From the NCBI GenBank assembly GCA_963763855.1, contig CAVXPU010000005.1, positions 2,046,001 to 2,110,000 of the forward strand: a DNA stretch of 64,000 nt, in the 5' to 3' direction. Source of the DNA: JAIBCC01 sp963763855. Its GTDB lineage: Bacteria; Acidobacteriota; Blastocatellia; Pyrinomonadales; Pyrinomonadaceae. Position numbers and translations under genes: made by a program. Below are positions 17,840 through 26,344 of the stretch, piece after piece (position 1 is the first letter of the stretch; every line of letters starts with the position of its first letter). The notes below the pieces were generated by a model, which was not told where the DNA came from, did not search any database, and was given only the letters and a program-made list of their open reading frames with translations.

Positions 17840-17917
17840 GGTCTGAGTTCATAAACCGAAAAAGGAAATATTCAATTGAGAAATACGAATTGAAACGTCC
17901 ATTCGCGACAAAACTAA

Positions 17918-19147
17918 TTATTTATCATCTAAAGCCTCAACCCCCGGCAAAACGTCCCCAGCTAAAAATTCCAAAGTAGCACCACCGCCCGTTGAGATAT
18001 GCGAAATCCTGTCCGAAAGTCCCGATTGGTTGATTGCCGATACAGAATCTCCGCCGCCGACAATTGATGTGGCACCTTTGTCAGTTGCTTCGGCTACGGC
18101 TTGGGCTATTGCGAGTGTGCCTTCGTCGAATGGTTTTTCTTCAAACATTCCCATCGGTCCATTCCAGACAATCGTCTTCGCACCGTCTAACGCTTTCGAA
18201 AAAATCGCGATTGTTTCGATTCCGATGTCTAACCCAACCAAGCCAGTATTCGTAAAAGTCATCGGAATTGTTTTTCGGGAATTCAGCGGATCGTACGAAT
18301 CAATAACCTGATGATCGGTCGGCAAGATCAATTCTACGCCTGCTTCTTCGGCTTGTTTCATTACCGCCAATGCCGTCGGCATCATGTCGTCTTCCACTAA
18401 AGATTTGCCAATTGTGTAGCCTAAAGCCTTGTAAAAGGTATAAGCCATAGCCCCGCCGATGAGCAATTTGTCAACCTTTCGTTCGATTAAACTCTTGATA
18501 ACAGGGATTTTATCAGAAACCTTTGCTCCGCCGAGAATTGCAACAAAAGGTCTTTCCGGATTGTTCAAAGCCTTGCCTAAAAATTCGAGTTCCTTTTCCA
18601 TCAACAAACCCGCGACCGAATTTTCCACAAATTTTGTAATTCCTTCAGTCGAAGCGTGTCCGCGATGTGCCGCACCGAACGCGTCGTTTACATAAACGTC
18701 GCAAAGTTCCGACAAATTTTCGGCAAATTGCGAGTTATTTGCTTCTTCACCCGCGTGCAAACGCAAGTTTTCGAGCAAAATAACTCCGCCTTTATCTGTT
18801 GCATTGATTAGACTTTTCACTTCATCGCCAATGCAATCATTTGCAAATTGAACATCTTTGCCAAGTAATTCTGCCAAACGCAACGCGACAGGTTTCAGAC
18901 TGTATTTGCTGGAATCATAAGGCATTCCTTTTTCTTCCGCTTTCTTTTTATCCTTGATCGGACGACCAAGATGCGAAGCTAAAATCACTTTTGCACCTTG
19001 TTCAACGGCATAATTTATCGTCGGAATTGCTCCGCGAATTCGCGTATCGTCGGTAATCTTGCCGTCTTTGATCGGCACGTTGAAATCTACGCGGATAAAA
19101 ACCCGTTTCCCTTTGATATCAATGTCTTTGATCGTTTTCTTAGTCAT
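17918..19147 (-). CDS. pgk: phosphoglycerate kinase
   Basis: Pgk makes ATP from 1,3-bisphosphoglycerate in glycolysis and runs in reverse for gluconeogenesis. The 409 residues include RVDFNVP with the substrate-binding Arg/Asp/Asn at about 18-24, SHLGRP, LLENLRLHAGEE, FGAAHRGHAST, the hinge/nucleotide segment LGGAKVSDKI and the C-terminal GGGDSVSA. The gene is downstream of gap with 74 bases between. A hairpin with a T run lies in that gap, ending only 8 bases before this ATG. Downstream, where tpiA is often found, is the TPR island instead. Confidence 0.97.
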   Translation of the reverse strand: MTKKTIKDIDIKGKRVFIRVDFNVPIKDGKITDDTRIRGAIPTINYAVEQGAKVILASHLGRPIKDKKKAEEKGMPYDSSKYSLKPVALRLAELLGKDVQFANDCIGDEVKSLINATDKGGVILLENLRLHAGEEANNSQFAENLSELCDVYVNDAFGAAHRGHASTEGITKFVENSVAGLLMEKELEFLGKALNNPERPFVAILGGAKVSDKIPVIKSLIERKVDKLLIGGAMAYTFYKALGYTIGKSLVEDDMMPTALAVMKQAEEAGVELILPTDHQVIDSYDPLNSRKTIPMTFTNTGLVGLDIGIETIAIFSKALDGAKTIVWNGPMGMFEEKPFDEGTLAIAQAVAEATDKGATSIVGGGDSVSAINQSGLSDRISHISTGGGATLEFLAGDVLPGVEALDDK

Positions 19148-19155
19148 AGTTTTGT

Positions 19156-19194
19156 AAAAAAATAGAAGCGTTTGAATAATTCTAAACGCTTCTA
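19156..19194 (-). terminator. intrinsic terminator-like hairpin between gap and pgk
   Basis: TAGAAGCGTTT (19163-19173) pairs with AAACGCTTCTA (19184-19194). On the coding strand the stem is followed by seven T (19162 down to 19156). The pgk start codon is at 19147. It may reduce read-through from gap into pgk or act as an RNA processing or stability element. Confidence 0.75.
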
Positions 19195-19221
19195 CTAAAA
19201 ATTGAAAATGTCGGTTTTGAT

Positions 19222-20229
19222 TTATAAACCTTTGGCAGCAATAAATTTAACCAAATCCCGAACCCGGCATGAATAGCCCCATTCGTTGTCGTACCATGAA
19301 AGAATTTTGATACAAGTTCCATCAATAACCTTAGTATTTTCAGCGTCAACAATCGAAGAATTTGAATTTCCGCGAAAATCAATCGAAACAAGCGGCTCTT
19401 CTGAAACTGCCAAAATGCCTTTCATTGCTCCGTTTGCCGCTGCTTTCAAAGCGTTGTTCACTTCTTCTACGGAAGTCGCTTTTTCGACGTTGATGGTTAC
19501 GTCAACCAAAGAAACATTTGGAGTAGGAACGCGAACTGAAATTCCGTCAAATTTGCCTTTCAGATCAGGGATTACTAACGCAACTGCTTTAGCTGCACCA
19601 GTTGAAGTGGGAATCATCGAAAGTGCTGCGGCTCTTGCCCGACGCAAGTCTTTATGCGGTAAATCGAGCAATTGCTGATCGTTTGTATAGCTGTGAATCG
19701 TATTCATCAAAGCGTTTTTTATCACAAAAGTATCGTGAATTACTTTGGCGACAGGTGCCAGACAATTAGTCGTACACGAAGCATTTGAGATCACTTTGTG
19801 ATTGGAGGGATCGTACATATCGTCATTAACGCCTAAAACAATCGTCACATCTTCGCCTTTTGCGGGTGCAGAAATTATTACTTTTTTGACCGAACCGCGT
19901 AAATGCTTGGCAGCATCAGCCGCATTTGTGAAACGCCCGGTAGATTCGATAACGATCTCAGCCCCGACAGAATTCCAATCGATCAAGCTCGGATCTTTTT
20001 CGCTAAAAACCTTAAAGCTATCACCATCAACATTTATCATGTCGCCTTCAGCCGAAATATCGTTGTGCAGATTGCCCATGATCGAATCATACTTCAGCAA
20101 ATGTGCTAAAGTTTTAGTATCGGTTAAATCATTTACCGCAACAAAATCGATATCTTTATCGCCTAAACAAGTTCGCAAAACATTTCGCCCGATGCGTCCA
20201 AAACCATTAATAGCTACCTTAATTCCCAT
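19222..20229 (-). CDS. gap: glyceraldehyde-3-phosphate dehydrogenase
   Basis: This NAD-dependent enzyme oxidises glyceraldehyde 3-phosphate to 1,3-bisphosphoglycerate. The 335-residue product begins with the Rossmann motif INGFGRIGRNVLR. It has the catalytic SNASCTTNC with Cys152 and the conserved HSYTNDQ, RRARAAA and WYDNEWGYS blocks. The aspartate in the NAD-binding region (VNDLTDTKTLAHLL) is typical of NAD rather than NADP specificity. AGGAGG at 20239-20244 lies nine bases before the ATG, one of the strongest ribosome binding sites in the window, which suits a highly expressed gene. Confidence 0.97.
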   Translation of the reverse strand: MGIKVAINGFGRIGRNVLRTCLGDKDIDFVAVNDLTDTKTLAHLLKYDSIMGNLHNDISAEGDMINVDGDSFKVFSEKDPSLIDWNSVGAEIVIESTGRFTNAADAAKHLRGSVKKVIISAPAKGEDVTIVLGVNDDMYDPSNHKVISNASCTTNCLAPVAKVIHDTFVIKNALMNTIHSYTNDQQLLDLPHKDLRRARAAALSMIPTSTGAAKAVALVIPDLKGKFDGISVRVPTPNVSLVDVTINVEKATSVEEVNNALKAAANGAMKGILAVSEEPLVSIDFRGNSNSSIVDAENTKVIDGTCIKILSWYDNEWGYSCRVRDLVKFIAAKGL

Positions 20230-20459
20230 CTCAAAATTCCTCCTGAATATTTACAAATAATAGCTTGAATTTAACTTAAAAAAGACCTGACCACAAGTAA
20301 GCTTTTTAAGTTTTTTCAAGCTTAAACCTAAGTTTACGATTGATTTAGCGAGTCTATTTTTTTGAAACTAATCAATCATTTTAACCGTAGATAAACTTGT
20401 AGTTATAAAATATTCTTTACGTTTTTAGCTTTCATAAAAATTTCGGAGTCATTTTTAGA

Positions 20460-22166
20460 ATGAGAAACTTTGCAAGTAATTTATTCACGCTTTTTGCTTT
20501 TTCAGTACTGATTTCCTTGAGCAATAGAGACATTTTAGCTCAAAAGGCGACGGACACTCCCCCAATCCTCAAACGATTGGAAATAGCACTCAATAAGATC
20601 AAATCAAAAGATGAAGCACCGGCAGAATCCGCTGAGCCAAAGGTTATTCCCGTGTTAAATCGCATCGGTAATGATCCTTCGCAGAGCCAATCCTTATCGC
20701 TAAATGATGCAATTAGAAAGGCTTTGGAGAATAACAATAATATTGAAGTTGCCCGCAATGATGTTCGCTATGCCGAATCTCAATTGCGTTCTTTACAAGG
20801 CATTTACGATCCGGTTTTTACTGTTTCTCCAACCTATACGAATAATGTTCAACCGCAGCCAAGCACGCTCGGTGGTGCAGATTTATCTGGTGTAACGCGA
20901 AGTAACGGTTTCAGTGTTGACACGTCTTTCGGCAAGATTTTGAAACGCGGCGGAGGCAGCTACAGCGTTTTCTTTAATAATGGCAGAAATTCAACCAATT
21001 CAAGTTTTTCTCAATTAAATCCTACTTATAATACGAATTTGGGAGTTCAATTTAGTCAACCTTTGTTGAGAAATCGCGAGATTGATCAAACGAGACGACA
21101 GATTAAAATTCAACGAAAACGACTCGAACAAAGTGATTCAGATTTCCGCCGGCAAACAATCGATGTAATTTCGCAAGTTCAAAGAGCTTATTGGGACTTG
21201 GTTTTTGCCCTTCGAGATCAGCAGAATAAAGCTGCGAATTTGAATTTATCAAAGGAAAATTTACGACGAGTTGAGTCAGCAATCACTGCCGGAAAATCTG
21301 CTCCTCTGGAAAGAGCCGAAGTTTCAACCGAACTTGCAAATCGCGAGACGGAAGTTCTGATCGCCGCTCAGCAAGTTTCTATTGCCGAAAACACCTTAAA
21401 AGGTTTACTGATAAAGGAATCTACCTCGGCTGAATGGAATCAGTCTTTAGTTCCAACCGATCAGCCTGTTTTCAGCCAAGATACGATTAGCTTGGACGAC
21501 GCTTTGAAAGATGCCGTTGATAATCGCCCGGAGCTGCGACGTTTGAAATTGCAAAGAGAAATAAATACGATTGATCTTGTCTATTTCAAAAATCAACTGC
21601 GACCCAAAGTAGATTTGGTTTCAACATTTACACTGATTGGATTAGCCGGAACAGCGGGTGGCAATACAGCTTCGATTCCGCCGCAATTCATTGGCGGTTA
21701 CGGGCAATCTTTGGGTAATTTATTCAAAACCGATACTAGAACATTTACTGTTGGAGTGACGATCTCTATTCCTTTCAGAAACGAAATTGCGAAAGCTGAT
21801 TTAGCCGGAGCCGAGATTCAAAAACAACAAATCGACGCACAAGCCCGATCGCAAGAACAAATAATTGTCGCTGAAGTCCGAAACGCAGTTCAAGCAGTTG
21901 AGACTGCACGCCAGAGAGTTTTTACTGCCAGACGTGCCAGAGAGAATGCAGAAATTCAATTGAATGGCGAACGAAAGCTCTTTGAAGTTGGACGCTCGAC
22001 TACTTTTTTGCTTTTTCAACGTGAAAATGCTTTAACAAACGCACGTAATTCTGAAATCCGTGCAGAAACCGATTTCAATAAAGCTCTTTCAGATTTGCAA
22101 AGAGCTACTTCAACCACTTTCAGAACTAATAACATTGAAGTAAATTCTCCGATGGACAATAAGTAG
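20460..22166 (+). CDS. TolC family outer membrane efflux protein
   Basis: A 568-residue outer membrane factor. The N-terminus (to about residue 27, ILAQ) is a Sec signal peptide. After a Pro/Lys-rich linker, SLSLNDAIRKALENNNNIEVARNDV at about 78-102 opens the first OEP repeat. The second begins at about 345 (ISLDDALKDAVDNRPELRRLKLQ). Long amphipathic helices (for example KAANLNLSKENLRRVESAI) form the periplasmic coiled coils. Such trimers create the exit duct for efflux pumps or type I secretion. No pump or adaptor gene is adjacent, so the partner is unknown. It is divergent from gap and closed by a strong hairpin at 22209. Confidence 0.9.
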   Translation: MRNFASNLFTLFAFSVLISLSNRDILAQKATDTPPILKRLEIALNKIKSKDEAPAESAEPKVIPVLNRIGNDPSQSQSLSLNDAIRKALENNNNIEVARNDVRYAESQLRSLQGIYDPVFTVSPTYTNNVQPQPSTLGGADLSGVTRSNGFSVDTSFGKILKRGGGSYSVFFNNGRNSTNSSFSQLNPTYNTNLGVQFSQPLLRNREIDQTRRQIKIQRKRLEQSDSDFRRQTIDVISQVQRAYWDLVFALRDQQNKAANLNLSKENLRRVESAITAGKSAPLERAEVSTELANRETEVLIAAQQVSIAENTLKGLLIKESTSAEWNQSLVPTDQPVFSQDTISLDDALKDAVDNRPELRRLKLQREINTIDLVYFKNQLRPKVDLVSTFTLIGLAGTAGGNTASIPPQFIGGYGQSLGNLFKTDTRTFTVGVTISIPFRNEIAKADLAGAEIQKQQIDAQARSQEQIIVAEVRNAVQAVETARQRVFTARRARENAEIQLNGERKLFEVGRSTTFLLFQRENALTNARNSEIRAETDFNKALSDLQRATSTTFRTNNIEVNSPMDNK

Positions 22167-22208
22167 CTTGTTTTCTTTGCTTTACGTCTATTTAATATAA
22201 TTTACTTG

Positions 22209-22236
22209 AAGAGTCGGCTAGCCGACTCTTTATGTT
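22209..22236 (+). terminator. intrinsic terminator after the TolC-family gene
   Basis: A perfect palindrome, GAGTCGGCTAGCCGACTC (22211-22228), is flanked by AA and TT and followed by a T-rich run (TTTATGTTTT). The glycosyltransferase gene starts about 30 bases later and so needs its own promoter or read-through. Confidence 0.8.
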
Positions 22237-22265
22237 TTACATGAAGTTTGAGACAATCACTTTCG

Positions 22266-23018
22266 ATGAAAATTTCCGCCAGCATTATAGTTTTTAATGA
22301 AGAAGAAAATATTGCCGAACTCTGCGAAACGGTTTCATGGTGCGATGAAATTGTGATTATTGATTCTCATTCTATCGACAAAACCGCCGAAATTGCTAAG
22401 AAATATACGGATAAAGTTTTCCAACATGAATTCAAAGGTTTTAAAGATAAACACGAATTTGCCGATTCCAAAACAACCGGTGACTGGATTTTTTGGATCG
22501 ATGCAGACGAACGAGTAACTTCGGAACTGCGTCAATCAATTTTGGATTTGAAGAAATTGCCGATTGAAAATCTGCCCGATGGATTCAAGATCGCACGTAA
22601 AACCTGGTACATGGGACGGTGGATTAAGCATTCGGGTTGGTATCCAGATTATCAGATGCGTTTTTATCGAAAAAGTGCTAGTTATTGGGCGGGAGTTGCA
22701 CCTCACGAAGTCGCACATGTGAAAGGAAAGGTTGAAAAACTCGATGGCGAATTCTTACATTACACCAAAAAGAATCTCAGCGAACATAATCGCGTCTTGG
22801 ATAATTACACAACTCTTGCTTCGGAATACTTAGTAAAAAACGGGAAAACGGTAGGGGGGTTGGGAATATTTATAAATGCGATCTCGGGTTTTGTCCGCTC
22901 ATATATCCTCAAGCAAGGCTTCAGAGATGGCATCCCCGGCTTAATTATTGCTATGTTCACAGCCTACAGCGTTTTTTTGAAGTATGCTAAAGTATGGGAA
23001 AAGAATAACTTAGAGTAA
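22266..23018 (+). CDS. family 2 glycosyltransferase (LPS core/WaaE-like)
   Basis: A GT2 family (GT-A fold) enzyme of 250 residues from the ATG at 22266. The longer frame from 22248 adds six unlike residues. ISASIIVFNEEENIAELCETV at the N-terminus, DSHSIDKTAEIAKKY, and WIDADERVTSEL with its DxD-type nucleotide-sugar site are diagnostic. The downstream W-rich block (KTWYMGRWIKHSGWYPDYQ) and a C-terminal hydrophobic stretch that may touch the membrane are typical of the WaaE/KdtX-like beta-1,4-glucosyltransferase branch acting on lipopolysaccharide core. The epimerase gene follows after 8 bases, so both may serve cell-surface glycan assembly. Confidence 0.87.
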   Translation: MKISASIIVFNEEENIAELCETVSWCDEIVIIDSHSIDKTAEIAKKYTDKVFQHEFKGFKDKHEFADSKTTGDWIFWIDADERVTSELRQSILDLKKLPIENLPDGFKIARKTWYMGRWIKHSGWYPDYQMRFYRKSASYWAGVAPHEVAHVKGKVEKLDGEFLHYTKKNLSEHNRVLDNYTTLASEYLVKNGKTVGGLGIFINAISGFVRSYILKQGFRDGIPGLIIAMFTAYSVFLKYAKVWEKNNLE

Positions 23019-23026
23019 TTATTTTA

Positions 23027-23998
23027 ATGAATCGCTTTTGGAAAGACAAAACGGCACTTGTTACCGGCTCTACGGGGTTCGTAGGTTCGCACATAACTCG
23101 TCTGCTGATTGAAAATGGAGCAAAGGTAGTTTGTTTGCATAGAGATGTGAATCATAAGTCGGCTTTTGATGTCTCAAAAGTCAGCGTTATAAAAGGCGAA
23201 ATTGAAGACTTTGCTCTTTTGAAAAGTATTTTGAAGGATCATAAGATTGATTCTGTTTTTCACCTTGCTGCCCAAGCACTTGCAGGAGCAGGAAATCGTT
23301 CACCTCTTTCCACTTTTGAAACCAACGTTCGCGGCACTTATATTTTGCTGGAAGCTTGTCGACTTTCGGCGAATTTGCGTTCGATTGTCATAGCTTCAAG
23401 CGAAAATAGTTATGGTTCAAATCAGTTACCGCCTTTTTCAGAGGATTTTCCTCTGCAGGGTCGTTCGCCCTATGAAACCTCAAAAAGTTGTGGAGATTTA
23501 ATCGCTCAATCCTTTGCAATTACATACGATTTGCCTGTTACGATTGTCCGTTCAGCCAATACCTACGGCGGCGGCGACTTAAATTTGTCGCGGATTGTTC
23601 CGGGCACAATTTTGTCGGTTTTAAAGGACGAACGCCCTATTATTCGCAGCGACGGCACGCCAATCCGGGAATTTATTCATATTCAAGATGTCGCGGAAGC
23701 GTTTTTAATATTGGCTCAAAATATTGAACAATCAAAAGGAGAAGCTTTTAATTTGGGCTCAAATGAACCAATTCAAATGTTGGATTTAGTAAAACAGATT
23801 ATTAAATTAATGGGAAAATCCGATTATCTGGGACCTAATGTTCTGGTTCAACCAGACCACGCAGCAAAGATTGATGCTCAATATTTATCGAGTGAAAAGA
23901 TGAAAAAGTATTTCAATTGGAGTGCCAAAATTAATCTTACAAAAGGTCTAACGCAAACAATCGAATGGTATCAGCGTCATTTCCAGGATTTTACCTAA
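23027..23998 (+). CDS. NAD-dependent epimerase/dehydratase (extended SDR), nucleotide-sugar 4,6-dehydratase-like
   Basis: The 323-residue protein opens with FWKDKTALVTGSTGFVGSH, the NAD-binding GxxGxxG at about 14-20. The active site has Ser (IASSENSYGS) and the Tyr-x3-Lys pair in SPYETSKSCGD. VRSANTYGGGDLNLSRIVPG and the REFIHIQDVAEAF block point to the GDP-mannose/CDP-glucose 4,6-dehydratase group, whose FWxxKxVLVTG opening it shares. Substrate cannot be fixed. It follows the glycosyltransferase by 8 bases and probably supplies or modifies an activated sugar for the same surface polysaccharide. Confidence 0.85.
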   Translation: MNRFWKDKTALVTGSTGFVGSHITRLLIENGAKVVCLHRDVNHKSAFDVSKVSVIKGEIEDFALLKSILKDHKIDSVFHLAAQALAGAGNRSPLSTFETNVRGTYILLEACRLSANLRSIVIASSENSYGSNQLPPFSEDFPLQGRSPYETSKSCGDLIAQSFAITYDLPVTIVRSANTYGGGDLNLSRIVPGTILSVLKDERPIIRSDGTPIREFIHIQDVAEAFLILAQNIEQSKGEAFNLGSNEPIQMLDLVKQIIKLMGKSDYLGPNVLVQPDHAAKIDAQYLSSEKMKKYFNWSAKINLTKGLTQTIEWYQRHFQDFT

Positions 23999-24082
23999 CC
24001 AATTGCAACTAAGAGTTTATTCTTCACATCCAACCACAAGATATAGTATAATTTCCATTCAAAAAGCAGTTTTAATATAAAT

Positions 24083-24688
24083 ATGAAACACCTGATTCTA
24101 TTCGCAATTTTTCTACTTTCTACTTTTAGTCTATTTGGACAAAAAGGTGTTGATACCCAAACCCAAAAAATTACCGAAAAAACGGGCAATAATGAAACCA
24201 CAAATGTTAAGCGGACATTTAATTGGGGTAAAGACAAAACTCCCATTCGCGAGAAATTGGCGAATCCTTACAAATTGACTTCGAGACGGGATGTTTTAGT
24301 TCAAACAATTTCTAATGTGTTGCAGGAAATGAAGTTAATCGTCGATGAAAGCGGGTCGAAACCAAATGAGGGACTTATTCTTACTCAACCATTTATATTC
24401 GCCAGAGGCTCTGTAATTTCTAAAAATGAACTTAGTCGCTATGCTATTTTGCCGAGTTCGGATTCAGGGTGGCGGAGCGGAAGATTTAGCTTCAGAATTG
24501 ATATTGATTCGATTGACGGAATTCAAAATAATGTCAGCGTCATGGCTAGAGTTGAAGGTAAATCGGAAAATGGTTTCGTCGCTGAATGGGTCACACTTCC
24601 AACGAGTGGTGCTGCCGAAGAAGAATTTTTAATCAAACTGGTTGAAGCAGTAACCGGAAAATCGGTTGACGAACCAAAGATTCAATAG
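24083..24688 (+). CDS. secreted protein of unknown function
   Basis: The 201-residue product has a signal peptide (MKHLILFAIFLLSTFSLFGQ). After a Thr/Asn-rich stretch, a mature domain from about residue 60 contains RRDVLVQTISNVLQEMKLIVDE, LILTQPFIFARGSVISKNELSRYA and a beta-rich end (GRFSFRIDIDSIDGIQNNVSVMARVEG). The alternation suggests an alpha/beta sandwich, somewhat like lipoprotein subunits of outer membrane assembly complexes, but no family is claimed. It heads a run of three exported proteins (gaps of 5 and 8 bases) that ends with a VWA-domain protein. Confidence 0.6.
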   Translation: MKHLILFAIFLLSTFSLFGQKGVDTQTQKITEKTGNNETTNVKRTFNWGKDKTPIREKLANPYKLTSRRDVLVQTISNVLQEMKLIVDESGSKPNEGLILTQPFIFARGSVISKNELSRYAILPSSDSGWRSGRFSFRIDIDSIDGIQNNVSVMARVEGKSENGFVAEWVTLPTSGAAEEEFLIKLVEAVTGKSVDEPKIQ

Positions 24689-24693
24689 GAATA

Positions 24694-25221
24694 ATGAAAA
24701 CTCCACACATTCTCAGTCTCATTTTGTTTTTAATGCTTATTTTTACTGGCGTTGGAGTTGCGTATTCGCAAGAAGACAGAGACAGAAATGACCCCAATAG
24801 AAAGCTTGATGTTCCTGATAGCTTCAAAGAGGGTTTGGCAAAACGCAGAATTAAGGCAGAAGAAGAAGAGTTTCAGGAATTGATTAAACGGAGCGAAGAG
24901 GCTCTGAAGTTGAGCGACGAACTAACCAAAAAATTCAATGAATCAAAGAGTTTTTCCACCGAAGATACCCGCAAAATTGAGAGGATCGAAAAGCTTATTA
25001 AGAAAATCAGGAAGGATCTTGGTGCGGAAAACGATGATGAAGATGAGAAGGAGATTACTCCATCCTCATTATCTGCAACACTTACGATTATAAAAGAGAA
25101 ATCTGCCAGTCTCTTAGCCGAAATTAAGAAAACTGGGAGATTTAGTATTTCCGTGGTCGCAGTCGAAAGTTCAAACGCGATTCTGAAGCTCGTTAGAATG
25201 TTAAGATTTAATAAGAAATAA
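24694..25221 (+). CDS. secreted coiled-coil protein of unknown function
   Basis: A 175-residue product with an N-terminal signal segment (SLILFLMLIFTGVGVAYSQ). A highly charged, mostly helical body follows; residues 35-110 have heptad character (KRRIKAEEEEFQELIKRSEEALKL and so on). An acidic patch (ENDDEDEKE) lies near 115. The last third has a further amphipathic helix and a basic end (MLRFNKK). No enzymatic motif is present. It sits between the unknown secreted protein and the VWA protein, probably in one operon. Confidence 0.6.
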   Translation: MKTPHILSLILFLMLIFTGVGVAYSQEDRDRNDPNRKLDVPDSFKEGLAKRRIKAEEEEFQELIKRSEEALKLSDELTKKFNESKSFSTEDTRKIERIEKLIKKIRKDLGAENDDEDEKEITPSSLSATLTIIKEKSASLLAEIKKTGRFSISVVAVESSNAILKLVRMLRFNKK

Positions 25222-25229
25222 GTTAATTT

Positions 25230-26120
25230 ATGAAAATAAATTGGTTACTTTGCATCGCTACTTTCATTTTGCTCGTCGTGCCGATTTTTTCTCAGGAAGA
25301 TGAAGTTATTAAAATTGATTCTTCGCTCGTAGTCCTAAATGCGACTATTACTGATTCAACAGGAAAACCCTTACGCAATCTCAAAAAAGAAAATTTCAAA
25401 ATTTTAGAAGATGGCAAATTGCAGGAAATCGCTATTTTTGAAGCGGAATCTACTCCTTTTGCGGCGGTAATTTTGGTTGACACCTCGGGAAGCATGGAAA
25501 CCCGTGTCAGTATGGCGAGGGCGGCAGCGATGAGTTTTCTTGATGGGTTGCGAACTGATGACCAAGCTGCGATTTATAATTTTGACACAAAGGTTTCGCT
25601 CGTTCAGGAATTTTCAAATAGCCGGGATATTGCTCCAAACGCTTATGAATTAAAGGCTGATGGTTATACAGTTTTGAACGATGCAATTTATTTAGCATCA
25701 AAAGAATTATCGAAACGAAGCGAAAAACGTCGGGCAATTATTGTTTTGTCTGATGGAGCGGATACAAAAAGCGGAAAATCTGCTGACAAAGCCTTGAAAG
25801 AAGCATTGGCGGCGAATGCAAATATTTACACGGTTGATATGTCGAGCATTGATACCGGCGGAAAAGATCGGATACAAAATATTGGAGTGTTAAAGAATTT
25901 TGCCGAGAAATCCGGCGGAAAATTCGTTCCTACTCCCGGCGGTGTTGCTTTACGCGATGCATTTAAGTCAATTGTTGGTGAATTGGGTGTGCAATATACG
26001 TTGGGATTTCAACCGATACACAATGTGAAAGACGGAAAATGGCGGACTCTCGAGCTTCAAGTTAATAAACCGAATCTGATTATCCGCACCCGAAAAGGCT
26101 ATAATGCTCCAAAAAATTAA
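25230..26120 (+). CDS. secreted VWA-domain protein (acidobacterial VWFA-related type)
   Basis: A 296-residue exported protein. After the signal peptide (to about residue 21) comes a short beta domain, IDSSLVVLNATITDSTGKPLRNLKKENFKILEDGK in outline, typical of the VWFA-related proteins common in Acidobacteriota. A von Willebrand A domain spans about 75-290. The MIDAS metal site is intact: DTSGSM with Asp84, Ser86 and Ser88, a Thr in the loop, and Asp in VLSDGADT. MIDAS VWA domains mediate divalent-cation dependent protein binding. The last codons overlap the convergent dodecin gene by 4 bases. Confidence 0.85.
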   Translation: MKINWLLCIATFILLVVPIFSQEDEVIKIDSSLVVLNATITDSTGKPLRNLKKENFKILEDGKLQEIAIFEAESTPFAAVILVDTSGSMETRVSMARAAAMSFLDGLRTDDQAAIYNFDTKVSLVQEFSNSRDIAPNAYELKADGYTVLNDAIYLASKELSKRSEKRRAIIVLSDGADTKSGKSADKALKEALAANANIYTVDMSSIDTGGKDRIQNIGVLKNFAEKSGGKFVPTPGGVALRDAFKSIVGELGVQYTLGFQPIHNVKDGKWRTLELQVNKPNLIIRTRKGYNAPKN

Positions 26121-26320
26121 TCTTCTAAAACAAAAGTGATTTTCAAAGTTACGCGATATTCCGCAACTTTTCCGTTTTCAATACTAACTTTTTGCTCTTT
26201 CACCCATGCACCTTTTACATTATCCAAAGTTTTGCAAGCCCGTTCAATTCCCTGTTTGGTTGCATCTTCAAAACTCTCTTTTGATGATGAAATTAATTCG
26301 ACTACTTTTGCGACTGACAT
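26117..26320 (-). CDS. dodecin family flavin-binding protein
   Basis: The 67-residue product has the full dodecin fold and length: KVVELISSSKESFEDATKQGIERACKTLDNVKGAWVKEQ in outline, then beta strands ending VTLKITFVLE. Dodecins form hollow dodecamers that store or buffer riboflavin and FMN. The tryptophan in GAWVKE corresponds to the residue that stacks against the flavin ring. It is convergent with the VWA gene (4-base overlap) and lies about 24 bases upstream of ddl on the same strand, so it could be transcribed with other genes of that strand. Confidence 0.9.
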   Translation of the reverse strand: MSVAKVVELISSSKESFEDATKQGIERACKTLDNVKGAWVKEQKVSIENGKVAEYRVTLKITFVLED

Positions 26321-26344
26321 AATTTACTCCTTGTACTTTATTTA

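Larger units (their letters stand above)
17553..17917. other. gene-free stretch between TPR island and pgk
   Basis: Contains the probable terminator at 17638 and the urocanase remnant at 17702. The rest shows no coding potential. This is the right edge of the accessory insertion relative to pgk. Confidence 0.5.
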
